Positions 1 through 8,542 are shown, counted from the stretch's first letter. The stretch is 40,391 nt of DNA from Paludibacteraceae bacterium (GCA_029974315.1 JARKSE010000031.1:1-40391); one strand, 5' to 3'. Translations and numbers: made by a program. The notes: a model not told the origin generated them from the letters alone.

Positions 1-150
1 AAACAGACGGATATGAATGAACACCAGTTGCCAACACGCGGTATAGTTAATTGCCGGTGCAGTGTGTATTCGAGCGGCACAACTCGTATCAAAAGTAGTT
101 GTAACTTGATAGGTAAGTCCTTCGAAATCGGCAACTAACCATACCGCCAT
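1..150 (-). CDS. Unrecognised protein, N-terminal 50 residues only (runs off left edge)
   Basis: An ATG at 150 opens a minus-strand frame with no stop up to base 1. The protein begins MAVWLVADFEG and its first 50 residues show no motif, signal peptide or membrane helix that I recognise. The start lies 3 bases beyond the recQ stop codon (154-156), so it is placed as the last visible gene of the lysC-DUF2461-recQ operon. The tight spacing and uninterrupted frame argue that it is real, but 150 open bases can arise by chance. The function is unknown. Confidence 0.5.
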   Translation of the reverse strand, partial: MAVWLVADFEGLTYQVTTTFDTSCAARIHTAPAINYTACWQLVFIHIRLF

Positions 151-153
151 CCG

Positions 154-2082
154 TTATTTCACAGCGAGTTTCATCGCGGTCGTTTGGGTCAATTTTTGAT
201 GATCGAGTAAATGGCGAATCACTTGCAACACCTCTTCTTCAGGCGCTTGCAGTTGTTTCATCAGTTGTGTGATAGACAAGGGCGTTTCTGTCAACAGCGT
301 TACAATCTGCTCTTCCAATTGCACAAAACGTGCCTCTTTCATAGCGCGCGCTTTATGCGCCAAGCAAATATCGCACTGTCCGCATGGCAACGTGTGTTTT
401 TCGCCAAAATAGTTGAGCAACACGCGACTGCGACACACCTCTTTTTCGTTGGCATACGCCAGCACCGAAGCAATACGGTTCACATAACGCTCGCGACGTT
501 CTTCATAGGCCTCTTTGGGAATCACCAACTTGGAACTGTCCTCACGCGAACGCGTATAAATCAAAAAGGGCGTTTTCTTAAAAGGAACGTAAGTGACAAT
601 ATGGTTTTTGTCCAACGTCATCAATTGCTCATAAATGGTTTGACGCGAACGACCTAACCGTTTACCAATCAACTCTTCGTTGATATGAATCATGTCGGTA
701 AACACACCTGTGTACGAACGTAAAATAACCTCTATCAATTCGTCGAGCGCTGGGTTTTTTGTCCGAAATTGATACAACTCCTCACGTTTTACAGTGAACA
801 TCAGTTTCGACGGATTATCCACCTCTTCAGTCAACTCCAAATAACCTGCTAACTCTAAAATTTTCAGAGCGTTATAAGTTGGATTTATAGGTAAATGACA
901 AGTCGTACAAAACAGTTGCAAATTAAACGGATAAACAGCTTGAAACGCCGAACCTACACCTATTTCAAAATAGTCTGCCAGCGCTTGATATGTGGTTTTG
1001 ATGCGTTCTTTATCGGGAAATGTATCGCTAATACGTTTTTTGAGTTTGGTTTCATCTGTTTTGTTGTAAAGCAATATTGCATACGCCCGTTGCTCGTCAC
1101 GCCCCGCACGTCCCGCTTCTTGGAAATAGGCTTCTAACGTATCGGGTAAATCAAGGTGAATAACAGTGCGAACATCAGGCTTATCGATACCCATACCAAA
1201 GGCATTCGTAGCCACAATGACACGACACTCACCCGACTTCCACGCTTGCTGTTTGTAATCTTTTTGTTCATCCGCTAATCCTGCATGGAAATAATCAGCC
1301 GAAATGTTTTGTTGCACCAAAAACTCTGCAATCTCTTTCGTCTTTTTGCGACTCCGCACATACACCACCGAAGTTCCAGGCACACGATGCAAAATATGTA
1401 CTAACTGCTCCAATTTATCCTCAACATAACGCACTACATAAACCAAATTTTTGCGTTCAAAACTTTTTTGAAAGAGATTTTTTTGAGGAAACTTCAAACG
1501 CTCCTGTATGTCGTCCACCACATCAGGCGTAGCTGTAGCCGTAAGTGCTAAGACTGGAACATTGGGCAACAATTGGCGAATTTCAGCTATTTGTAAATAG
1601 GAAGGACGAAAATCGTAACCCCATTGTGAAATACAGTGCGACTCGTCTACTGCAATCATACTCACAGTAAGATGTTTCAGACGAGTTTTGAATAAATCGG
1701 TAGCTAAACGTTCGGGCGACACATACAAAAATTTATAATCACCCAATTCGCAATTATCAAATGCCGCCAAAATTTCGTGCTGCGCCATACCAGAATAGAT
1801 TGCTGTGGCTTTTATCCCGCGCTGTTTCAAGTTTTCCACCTGATCTTTCATCAATGCAATGAGTGGTGTTACCACAATACAAATACCTTCCATAGCCAAA
1901 GCTGGTACTTGAAAAGTGATTGATTTTCCGCCACCAGTAGGCATCAATCCCAACGTGTCTCGCCCACTACCAATAGACTCAATAATATCAAGTTGCAGCG
2001 GACGAAAATCGTCGTACCCCCAATACTCCTTGAGAATATCGTGATACGCTGTATGTGTTGGATTGGAAGTTGATGCGCTCAT
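154..2082 (-). CDS. recQ: ATP-dependent DNA helicase RecQ
   Basis: This is a superfamily 2 3'-5' DNA helicase that acts in recombination and restart of stalled forks. From the chosen start (642 residues) I see Walker A GLMPTGGGKS at 45-54, the DEAH-type box DESH at 146-149 followed by the aromatic-rich RecQ loop (CISQWGYDFRP), and helicase motif VI QEAGRAGRD. A RecQ zinc site follows with Cys at about 550, 567, 570 and 573. The last roughly 55 residues look like a winged-helix segment and not an HRDC domain. An ATG 14 codons upstream (2124) is also open, but it precedes the family N-terminus and would touch the upstream gene's stop, so 2082 is preferred. It is third in an operon behind aspartate kinase and the DUF2461 gene. 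Confidence 0.95.
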   Translation of the reverse strand: MSASTSNPTHTAYHDILKEYWGYDDFRPLQLDIIESIGSGRDTLGLMPTGGGKSITFQVPALAMEGICIVVTPLIALMKDQVENLKQRGIKATAIYSGMAQHEILAAFDNCELGDYKFLYVSPERLATDLFKTRLKHLTVSMIAVDESHCISQWGYDFRPSYLQIAEIRQLLPNVPVLALTATATPDVVDDIQERLKFPQKNLFQKSFERKNLVYVVRYVEDKLEQLVHILHRVPGTSVVYVRSRKKTKEIAEFLVQQNISADYFHAGLADEQKDYKQQAWKSGECRVIVATNAFGMGIDKPDVRTVIHLDLPDTLEAYFQEAGRAGRDEQRAYAILLYNKTDETKLKKRISDTFPDKERIKTTYQALADYFEIGVGSAFQAVYPFNLQLFCTTCHLPINPTYNALKILELAGYLELTEEVDNPSKLMFTVKREELYQFRTKNPALDELIEVILRSYTGVFTDMIHINEELIGKRLGRSRQTIYEQLMTLDKNHIVTYVPFKKTPFLIYTRSREDSSKLVIPKEAYEERRERYVNRIASVLAYANEKEVCRSRVLLNYFGEKHTLPCGQCDICLAHKARAMKEARFVQLEEQIVTLLTETPLSITQLMKQLQAPEEEVLQVIRHLLDHQKLTQTTAMKLAVK

Positions 2083-2126
2083 AAAAACATATTTAAAATA
2101 GGAGCAGTGTAGCGCACACCACAATT

Positions 2127-2795
2127 TTACCCTTCAAGGGCTTCGTTGAGAAAATCATTGAACGGTTTCATAGCACGAAATACGCTCAATGCTTTTTCAT
2201 GAAAATCGGAAGCTATAAATTCTGCATCACTCACAGGATGTTGCACTATAAAATGTTTGAATTTAAGCCATTCCGCTGCTGGAGAATCTGACGCGAAACC
2301 AGTTGGAACACGCTTTAACGCCTCTGGAGAAACAATTTCATCAAACGCATTTTTAAATGCTTGTACATTGGTAATGGCTACCAACTCTTCGTAGTGAATA
2401 TCTATCGATTCGCGCAACCGCTTCAGCGCAGCAGGCTCTGGGCAATAAATACCTCCACTAAAAAACGATGCATCTGGTTGTATGTGTAAATAGTAACCGC
2501 TTAGCAAACTTTTACGACCGCCATGAGGTGCTATATAAGCACCAAAATGATTTTTATATGGCTGTTTATTCGGCGAAAACCGAATATCGCGATAAATACG
2601 GAAAATACACTCATCAGGCATGAGGTATTTTACACGTTCATCAAATTCGCCAATGCGTGCAATAAACCATGCAACCTCTTCACGAAACGCCTCTAAAGCA
2701 TCTGTGTATCGCTCCTTATTCGCTGCAAACCAGTCGCGATTATTGTTCCCCACTAAATCGTGCAGAAATTTTATAATGAGTTGATTTTTAGTCAT
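2127..2795 (-). CDS. DUF2461 (TIGR02453) family protein
   Basis: The 222-residue protein matches the DUF2461/TIGR02453 family from memory: an N-terminal NRDWFAANKERY segment, a central FRIYRDIRFSPNKQPYKNHFGA block, then a GYYLHIQP stretch. This family has no established biochemical role that I know of. It is soluble with no signal peptide. Its ATG overlaps the stop of the aspartate kinase gene by 4 bases (ATGA), so the two are translationally coupled, and recQ follows after 44 bases. The context (amino-acid kinase, helicase) gives no clear functional hint. Confidence 0.85.
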   Translation of the reverse strand: MTKNQLIIKFLHDLVGNNNRDWFAANKERYTDALEAFREEVAWFIARIGEFDERVKYLMPDECIFRIYRDIRFSPNKQPYKNHFGAYIAPHGGRKSLLSGYYLHIQPDASFFSGGIYCPEPAALKRLRESIDIHYEELVAITNVQAFKNAFDEIVSPEALKRVPTGFASDSPAAEWLKFKHFIVQHPVSDAEFIASDFHEKALSVFRAMKPFNDFLNEALEG

Positions 2796-4045
2796 TCACT
2801 TACCACAAAACGTGCTGTCAAACGGTTACGTTGCTCAACAAATACCAATCTCTCGCCTACCAATTTATCGACAATTTCTTTGGTGTAGTGACGAATGGTT
2901 ATCAATTCCACATCAGTATTGTATAACACTTCATACTCATCTTGCAACTCAGTTACTAGATTTTTAAATAGCGCAGGATTGTGGTCAATACATAATGAAA
3001 AACTGATTGCCGATGTTTGTATTAAACTCACTTTCAAACGATAACTTGCCAAGATAGCAAAAATTTTGCTCAATTTTTCTTCAGCGATAAATGAAAAATC
3101 TCTGGGTGTTAACGTCAGTAGCACTTGGTTAGCTTTGTTGATATACACCGGTGGCAACTCCATTTTAAACGAGTATTCATTAATAACAGAGCCCTCTTTA
3201 GTTGGATCAACAAATGATTTTACACACAACGGAATTTTTTTGTTTTGGAGCGGTTTTACCGTTTTGGGATGAATCACACTCGCACCACAGTAGGAGAGTT
3301 CTATAGCCTCTTTGTACGATAGTTTTGGGATAACTACAACTTCTGAATACATTTTGGGATCTGCATTCATCACGCCGGGCACATCTTTCCAAATTACCAC
3401 ACTTTCAGCATCGAGTAAATTGGCTAAAATCGCTGCTGTATAATCGGAACCTTCGCGCCCCAATGTCGTTGTTTGATTGGTAATAGTCCCTGCAATAAAT
3501 CCTTGAGTGATATAGTAATCAACTCCCTTAAAATCAAATGCTTCACAAATTAATTGATTGGACAATTCAATATTTACATTGCCTTCACGGTAGTTGTCGT
3601 CTGTTTTAAGTGAGGAACGAATATCTACAAATTTCACATTATCGCCTTGCGATTTAATATATGCCGCCACAATAGTTGTTGAGATAAGTTCACCAAACGA
3701 CACAATGCGGTCATATTCATAATCATAACTCAACGATGGTTTTTGTTTGGTTATGTCACGCAACTCTGTGTAAAGCAAATTCAGTTTAGCATCAACCTCT
3801 GTGCGGTCGATAAAGAGCTCTTTTACAATATCCTCGTGATAATCAACTATGGTTTGTATATTAGCTTCCAAATCTGGCTTACGATTAAAAAAACTATTTA
3901 ACACTTCCTCTAAAGCATTAGTTACCTTACCCATAGCCGAAACTACAATAACTAATTTCTCGTTTTGAGCACGTATGATTTTGTGAAGATTACGAACGCC
4001 TTCTGCATTTTTTACAGAGGCACCACCAAATTTAAAAACTTTCAT
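2792..4045 (-). CDS. lysC: Aspartate kinase, monofunctional
   Basis: It phosphorylates L-aspartate in the first step of the Lys/Thr/Met and diaminopimelate pathway. The 417-residue protein begins KVFKFGGASV, the kinase phosphate-binding motif (KFGGTSV in many relatives), has the segment VVSAMGKVTNAL, and carries the substrate motif TTLGREGSDYTAAIL near residue 195. The last roughly 130 residues look like a pair of ACT-type regulatory domains, so feedback control is expected. No homoserine dehydrogenase is fused, unlike the bifunctional ThrA type. It is first in its operon, with a TATCTTTG promoter element about 45 bases upstream of the ATG. The lysC symbol is by family; which end product inhibits it cannot be read from the sequence. 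Confidence 0.93.
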   Translation of the reverse strand: MKVFKFGGASVKNAEGVRNLHKIIRAQNEKLVIVVSAMGKVTNALEEVLNSFFNRKPDLEANIQTIVDYHEDIVKELFIDRTEVDAKLNLLYTELRDITKQKPSLSYDYEYDRIVSFGELISTTIVAAYIKSQGDNVKFVDIRSSLKTDDNYREGNVNIELSNQLICEAFDFKGVDYYITQGFIAGTITNQTTTLGREGSDYTAAILANLLDAESVVIWKDVPGVMNADPKMYSEVVVIPKLSYKEAIELSYCGASVIHPKTVKPLQNKKIPLCVKSFVDPTKEGSVINEYSFKMELPPVYINKANQVLLTLTPRDFSFIAEEKLSKIFAILASYRLKVSLIQTSAISFSLCIDHNPALFKNLVTELQDEYEVLYNTDVELITIRHYTKEIVDKLVGERLVFVEQRNRLTARFVVSE

Positions 4046-4091
4046 AGAGTCAACTAGTTACATTATACAATATTTGTTTTAAACAACGTCA

Positions 4092-4123
4092 CAAAGATAT
4101 GTGATAATATTGGATTTTACAAT
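4092..4123 (-). promoter_or_regulatory. Bacteroidota-type promoter of the lysC operon
   Basis: The minus strand has TATCTTTG (4099-4092), an exact TAnnTTTG element, with ATTG 20 bases upstream (4123-4120) as the -33 part. The start of transcription would be near 4085, leaving a leader of about 40 bases before the lysC ATG at 4045. Confidence 0.6.
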
Positions 4124-4167
4124 AAGTTTAACAGACTGTTTTACCCGTTTTTCGCTACCTTAACTGC

Positions 4168-4207
4168 AAAAAATTAAGCGGGCTTAAGAACACTTATCTT
4201 AGCCCGC
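4168..4207 (-). terminator. Rho-independent terminator after ferritin
   Basis: On the minus strand GCGGGCTAAGA (4207-4197) pairs with TCTTAAGCCCGC (4189-4178), with one bulged base and a 7-base loop. A run of six T follows at 4173-4168. It lies just after the ferritin stop at 4231 and before the lysC promoter. Confidence 0.85.
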
Positions 4208-4230
4208 CAACATAACATTAACTGTTATTT

Positions 4231-4752
4231 TTATGGCGCTGGAGTTTGTGTTGTATCTACAAAAACACGTGCACCTAACTCTTTATCTAAGTGGTAGATA
4301 CCACCGCTTTTTTCGCCTAACAATTTTATTTGATCAATAATATCGAGTACGCTACTCTCTTCTTCTGTTTGTTCGTCGATAAACCACTGTAACATACTCG
4401 TTGTTGCATGATCTCTTTCAGCCAAAGCAACGTCATAACACTTATGAATCAATTCGGTAACCAAACATTCGTGTTTATAGGTTTCTTCAAACACGTGCAA
4501 CATACTATTCCACTTTTGATCCACTTTTTCAATCGGCTCAAGCTTTACATTACCCGAACGCGTCAACACATAATCATAAAATTTGAGTGCGTGAGATGTC
4601 TCTTCTTGAAATTGAACACGCATCCAATTAGCACACCCTTTCAAACCTTGTTGGTCACACCACGCCGACATACTTAAATACAAATATGCAGACCAAAATT
4701 CTGCGTTGATTTGTTTATTCAAAATCTCTTCAACCTTACTGTTAATTTTCAT
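4231..4752 (-). CDS. ftnA: Ferritin (non-haem, bacterial FtnA type)
   Basis: This is a cytoplasmic iron-storage protein forming a 24-mer cage that oxidises Fe(II) and stores it as ferrihydrite. All expected ferroxidase-centre residues are present in the 173-residue chain: Glu18, Glu51, His54, Glu95, Gln128 and Glu131, with the His in EETSHALKF. The length is normal for the family. It is a single gene with its own terminator and is divergent from rplS. No haem-ligand methionine pattern of a bacterioferritin is seen. I cannot see an iron-responsive operator. Confidence 0.95.
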   Translation of the reverse strand: MKINSKVEEILNKQINAEFWSAYLYLSMSAWCDQQGLKGCANWMRVQFQEETSHALKFYDYVLTRSGNVKLEPIEKVDQKWNSMLHVFEETYKHECLVTELIHKCYDVALAERDHATTSMLQWFIDEQTEEESSVLDIIDQIKLLGEKSGGIYHLDKELGARVFVDTTQTPAP

Positions 4753-4801
4753 AATCTATAGTTTTTTAAAATTAATATCACATACAGCCATTACGCGACT
4801 A

Positions 4802-4833
4802 CAAATATACAGCAAATTTTATCAAAAATCAAG
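4802..4833 (-). promoter_or_regulatory. Promoter of the ferritin gene
   Basis: TATATTTG lies on the minus strand at 4809-4802 (exact TAnnTTTG), with CTTG 20 bases upstream at 4833-4830 as a partial -33 match. The leader before the ferritin ATG at 4752 would be about 43 bases. Confidence 0.55.
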
Positions 4834-4882
4834 AGTTTTGATTGCTCATTTCAAAGAAAGATAAAATAAATAAAGGAACTGT

Positions 4883-4912
4883 TTTGTGGTCAGAAAAAAT
4901 ATAGTATCTTTG
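4883..4912 (+). promoter_or_regulatory. Promoter of rplS
   Basis: TTTG (4883-4886), an 18-base spacer and TATCTTTG (4905-4912) match the Bacteroidota housekeeping promoter well. Transcription should begin near 4918-4920, leaving a leader of about 75 bases before the L19 start codon. Confidence 0.8.
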
Positions 4913-4925
4913 CAGTCCGTTTCGT

Positions 4926-4964
4926 GTAGCCTCTGATAGGAAAAGGGATACCTGTGAATGCTGC
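4926..4964 (+). promoter_or_regulatory. Foldable 5' leader of rplS (candidate autoregulatory RNA)
   Basis: The leader can fold into a two-tier hairpin. GTAGC (4926-4930) pairs with GCTGC (4960-4964). An internal loop (CTCTG / GAAT) separates this from ATAGG (4936-4940) paired with CCTGT (4951-4955), capped by a purine-rich loop AAAAGGGATA. Both stems are 5 bp and each includes a G-T pair. Ribosomal-protein mRNAs often carry such leaders, but I cannot assign this one to a known family. Confidence 0.35.
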
Positions 4965-4994
4965 ACTAATGTTCAATCAAATCTTTTTATAACA

Positions 4995-5342
4995 ATGGAT
5001 TTAATTAAAGTTGCAGAGCAATCTTTGGCTGTTGAAAACAATCATCCAGCATTCGAAAGTGGTGATACTGTTACAGTTGCTTATCGCATTAAAGAAGGTA
5101 ACAAAGAGCGTGTTCAGTTGTATCGTGGTATTGTTATTAAAATTACAGGACACGGTGACAAAAAACGTTTTACTGTTCGCAAAATGTCGGACAACGTTGG
5201 TGTTGAACGTATTTTCCCACTGGACTCTCCTTTTATCGAAAGCATCGAAGTGAACAAAGTTGGTAAAGTCCGTCGCGCAAAATTGTATTATTTGCGTTCG
5301 CGTACTGGTAAAAAAGCACGTATTAAAGAAAAACGTGTCTAA
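4995..5342 (+). CDS. rplS: 50S ribosomal protein L19
   Basis: L19 sits at the 30S-50S interface of the ribosome. The 115-residue protein has the family signatures: an N-terminal [22 protein letters not shown] segment, the [10 protein letters not shown] strand, the [21 protein letters not shown] core, and a basic C-terminus [21 protein letters not shown]. The length is standard. It is monocistronic here, with its own promoter and terminator. In many other bacteria L19 follows rpsP-rimM-trmD, which are not seen in this window. Confidence 0.98.
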   Translation: MDLIKVAEQSLAVENNHPAFESGDTVTVAYRIKEGNKERVQLYRGIVIKITGHGDKKRFTVRKMSDNVGVERIFPLDSPFIESIEVNKVGKVRRAKLYYLRSRTGKKARIKEKRV

Positions 5343-5368
5343 TTTGCCCTTTCAATTTAGAATTTCTC

Positions 5369-5400
5369 AAAAAGTCGTTCCCAAAAGAACGACTTTTTTT
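5369..5400 (+). terminator. Rho-independent terminator of rplS
   Basis: AAAAGTCGTTC and GAACGACTTTT form a perfect stem around the loop CCAAAA (5381-5386), ending in a run of seven T. Confidence 0.93.
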
Positions 5401-5447
5401 ATGGACAAGTTAAGATAAACCACTTGATAAAGAGAAGAAGATTGTAT

Positions 5448-5478
5448 TTTGCAGTTGAAAATTATATCATTACCTTTG
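5448..5478 (+). promoter_or_regulatory. Promoter of the ABC-permease operon
   Basis: TTTG (5448-5451), exactly 19 bases, then TACCTTTG (5471-5478): a textbook match to the Bacteroidota promoter. The leader to the ATG at 5500 would be only about 15 bases. Confidence 0.8.
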
Positions 5479-5499
5479 TATTCAAAATAGAATACTTCT

Positions 5500-6807
5500 A
5501 TGAGTAAAATAGGACTTGTTATCGCTCAAGAATATAAAAATCGTGTGGCCAAAAAATCATTTTTGGTGCTCACATTTCTAATGCCACTGCTGTTTGTAGC
5601 GCTCATTTTTACACCGATATGGCTTGCTACATTGACTGATGGCGAGATAAAACAGATTGCTGTTGTTGACCAAACAGGCAAATACGCATCAGTGTTTACC
5701 GACAATGATGCATACACTTTTGAACTCATAGGTGAACCTGTCGATAGTTTGCGAACCAGCGAAAAACGCAGTGATTACGAAGCTATTGTTGTTATTTCAA
5801 AAGATTTAGCCACAACGCCAGAAGCTGTTACAATTTACTCCGAAAAACAGGTCAACATCGAATTAAAAAACTTCATCGAACAAGGGTTAAACAGTTTTGT
5901 CGAAAAGGAAAAACTCTTGTCGCACAATATTCCCAACATCCAAGAAATTATTGACGAATCACAAGCGAACATACGCGTAAACACCATAAAATGGAGCGAA
6001 GATGGTAGTGAAGAAATTTCATCATCTGAAATCGCAGTTGCTATTGGTATGGTTTTCACCATGTTGATTTATATGTTTATTTTCACTTATGGTGCACAAG
6101 TGATGAGTAGCGTGGTACAAGAAAAAATAAACCGCATTGTAGAAGTACTTATTTGCAGTGTTAAACCTTTTGAATTGATGATGGGAAAAATCATCAGTAT
6201 TGCTTTGGTTGGTCTAACACAATTTGCTATTTGGTTGTTCCTCACTGTTGGTTTAGTTGCTGTTGCTGGACAATTTTTAGGAAACTCTATCACTCCTGAA
6301 ACCGCTGTCAGCGTTGAACAGATGAGCGAGGTTGCACAAGCCAGCAGCAAACTTAACTTCGACAACGTTATGGCTATGATTATGTCAGTAAATCCGCTTG
6401 AATTGATTTTTTATTTCATCATCTATTTTATTGGCGGATATCTGTTGTATGCCTCTATTTTCGCAGCTATTGGTTCTGCGGTGGATAATGAAACCGACAC
6501 TCAACAGTTTATGTTACCAGTAACTATTCCCATTATATTCGCCATTTATGCAGCTATTTATGGTGCACAAAATCCAGACGGTCCGTTAGCACTTTGGTGC
6601 TCTATGATTCCTTTTACATCCCCCATCGTAATGATGGTTCGTTTGCCGTTGGGTGTACCGATGTGGGAAAAATTACTCTCTGTGACCATTTTGATTATCT
6701 CTTTTATTGCCACAACATGGATGTCGGCAAAAATTTACCGTACGGGAATTTTGATGTACGGCAAAAAAACAAGCTGGAAAGAGATGTGGAAGTGGATCAG
6801 GTATTAG
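5500..6807 (+). CDS. ABC-2 type transporter permease (NatB/YhaP-like)
   Basis: This is an inner-membrane permease subunit of an ABC exporter. The 435-residue protein has one N-terminal membrane helix (about 20-42), a large extracytoplasmic domain (about 45-180), then a cluster of five to six helices. That is the ABC-2 membrane fold of the NatB/YhaP group, with the conserved stretch VVQEKINRIVEVLICSVKPFELMMGKI after the second helix. The NatB group exports Na+ in Bacillus, but the substrate here is unknown. No ATP-binding subunit lies next to it in the window. The next gene begins 22 bases downstream, so it opens the 5.5-10.1 kb operon. Confidence 0.85.
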   Translation: MSKIGLVIAQEYKNRVAKKSFLVLTFLMPLLFVALIFTPIWLATLTDGEIKQIAVVDQTGKYASVFTDNDAYTFELIGEPVDSLRTSEKRSDYEAIVVISKDLATTPEAVTIYSEKQVNIELKNFIEQGLNSFVEKEKLLSHNIPNIQEIIDESQANIRVNTIKWSEDGSEEISSSEIAVAIGMVFTMLIYMFIFTYGAQVMSSVVQEKINRIVEVLICSVKPFELMMGKIISIALVGLTQFAIWLFLTVGLVAVAGQFLGNSITPETAVSVEQMSEVAQASSKLNFDNVMAMIMSVNPLELIFYFIIYFIGGYLLYASIFAAIGSAVDNETDTQQFMLPVTIPIIFAIYAAIYGAQNPDGPLALWCSMIPFTSPIVMMVRLPLGVPMWEKLLSVTILIISFIATTWMSAKIYRTGILMYGKKTSWKEMWKWIRY

Positions 6808-6829
6808 GAAAACCTTTAAAGATGAAATT

Positions 6830-8521
6830 ATGAAACCCATTATTGGAATTTCAGTCAATTATAAAGAACAAACATCGCGCATCGCCGACGCTTACGTACA
6901 AGCTGTACATTTGGCAGGTGGTGTTCCTTTATTAATTCCCGTACTAGACGATAAAGAAACACTTGAAGAAGCTATGCGTCAGGTTGATGGTTTGTTATTA
7001 AGCGGTGGTGCGGATATCGACCCGTCATATTTCAATGAAAAACCAATTCCCGAACTTGGCGACGTAGATCCAAAACGTGATTTTTATGACTATGCTTTGA
7101 TTGATTTTGCTAGTCGTCATCAACTACCGATTTTGGGAATTTGCCGTGGTGTGCAGGTCCTCAATGTCTATTTTGGGGGAACGCTATATCAAGATATTTA
7201 TGCGCAAAACAGTGCAAAATTGCTCAATCACGATCAGTCAGAAGCCCGTCACATTGAGACACATACGGTTACAGTCAAGGCTAACTCTAAACTTAGTCAA
7301 ATTGTTGGTTGCGAACAACTTGGTACAAACACCTTTCATCATCAAGCCATAAAAGATGTTGCGCCAAATTTTAACTCTGTTGCTACCACCTCAGACGGCA
7401 TTTGCGAAGCCATAGAATCGACACATTACCCTATTATCGGTATACAATGGCATCCCGAAAATTTGGCAGTGACCAATAAAAAAGCGCACGTAGCACTTTT
7501 TAAATGGTTGGTCAATGAAGCAACACTCTTTCGCGAAGCACGCATTTTGCATGACACACTCGTTTCTGTTGATTCACATTGCGACACTCCTATGGTTTTT
7601 ACCAACAATATGAATCTCGGCGAACGCACCGAATCTGCATTAGTCGATTTTGTGAAAATGGGTGAAGGACGCTTAGATGCGATATTTATGGCTGCTTACA
7701 TTCCACAAAAAGAACTTGACGGAACCGCCACCAAAGCTGCTAACGATTTGGCTAACGCTATTTTGGAGCGCATACATACACAACTCCAAACCAATAGTGA
7801 CAAGGCTATGTTAGCTCTCACTGCTGATGCTATTGAAGAAGCAAAAAAACTCGGCAAAAAAGCCGTTACACCGGCTTTAGAAAATGGCTATGCTATTGGC
7901 ACCGATTTAAGTCAAGTTGAGCATTTTTACAATGCAGGTGTGCGCTACATCACGCTTTGTCACAATGGCGACAATGCCATTTGCGATTCTGCTGCTAAAA
8001 GTCAGCACACGCATAACGGCATAAGCAATTTTGGTAAACAGGTAATTGCAGAAATGGATCGTTTAGGTATCATGGTTGATATTTCGCACGCTGGAGAAAA
8101 AAGTTTTTGGAACGCTTTGACATATTGTAAAAATCCTATTATTGCATCACATTCGTCGGCACGAGCCTTGTGCGACCATCCACGCAACCTAACCGACGAA
8201 CAACTTAAAGCATTAGCAAAAAAAGGGGGGGTCTGCCAAGTTTGTCTTTACGACGGATTTTTATCACAAACAGAGGCGTCGCTCACAACGGCTATTGATC
8301 ATATTGATCATATTGTAAAAACCGTTGGCATTGATTTTGTAGGTGTTGGTTCAGACTTCGATGGCGGAGGCGGCATTTTAGGATGTCAAGCCAGCAACGA
8401 ACTTATAAACATTACAAAAGAGTTATTACGCAGAGGCTATTCTCACAACGATATTCGCAAAATTTGGGGCGAGAACATACGCCGTGTTATGCGACACGTC
8501 GAAGCTAATGCTCAACTATAA
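6830..8521 (+). CDS. Fusion: class I amidotransferase-like gamma-glutamyl hydrolase (C26) + M19 membrane-dipeptidase-like enzyme
   Basis: Two enzymes are joined in 563 residues with no signal peptide, so it is probably cytosolic. Residues 1-230 are a peptidase C26/PuuD-type hydrolase with nucleophile Cys105 in GICRGVQ and His208-x-Glu210 in WHPE, a complete triad. Residues about 240-560 are an M19 (renal dipeptidase) domain. Its expected metal ligands are His250-x-Asp252 (DSHCDTP), Glu351 (ALENGYAIG), His420 (DISHAG) and His441 (SHSSARAL), with GVGSDFDGG at 506-514. Known relatives of the first half cleave gamma-glutamyl bonds; those of the second cleave dipeptides such as Cys-Gly. One chain doing both in sequence on a gamma-glutamyl peptide is my inference. 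The reading frame is continuous through the junction. Confidence 0.9.
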   Translation: MKPIIGISVNYKEQTSRIADAYVQAVHLAGGVPLLIPVLDDKETLEEAMRQVDGLLLSGGADIDPSYFNEKPIPELGDVDPKRDFYDYALIDFASRHQLPILGICRGVQVLNVYFGGTLYQDIYAQNSAKLLNHDQSEARHIETHTVTVKANSKLSQIVGCEQLGTNTFHHQAIKDVAPNFNSVATTSDGICEAIESTHYPIIGIQWHPENLAVTNKKAHVALFKWLVNEATLFREARILHDTLVSVDSHCDTPMVFTNNMNLGERTESALVDFVKMGEGRLDAIFMAAYIPQKELDGTATKAANDLANAILERIHTQLQTNSDKAMLALTADAIEEAKKLGKKAVTPALENGYAIGTDLSQVEHFYNAGVRYITLCHNGDNAICDSAAKSQHTHNGISNFGKQVIAEMDRLGIMVDISHAGEKSFWNALTYCKNPIIASHSSARALCDHPRNLTDEQLKALAKKGGVCQVCLYDGFLSQTEASLTTAIDHIDHIVKTVGIDFVGVGSDFDGGGGILGCQASNELINITKELLRRGYSHNDIRKIWGENIRRVMRHVEANAQL

Positions 8522-8542
8522 ATTAAACCAAATAACATAAAT

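Noticed and set aside
211-1137. Plus-strand open frames of 148 and 80 codons inside recQ
   Set aside because: They lie antisense to a full-length, motif-complete RecQ and have no recognisable features.
4036-4045. Possible homoserine dehydrogenase fusion to aspartate kinase
   Set aside because: The protein ends after the ACT region at 417 residues, so it is the monofunctional form.
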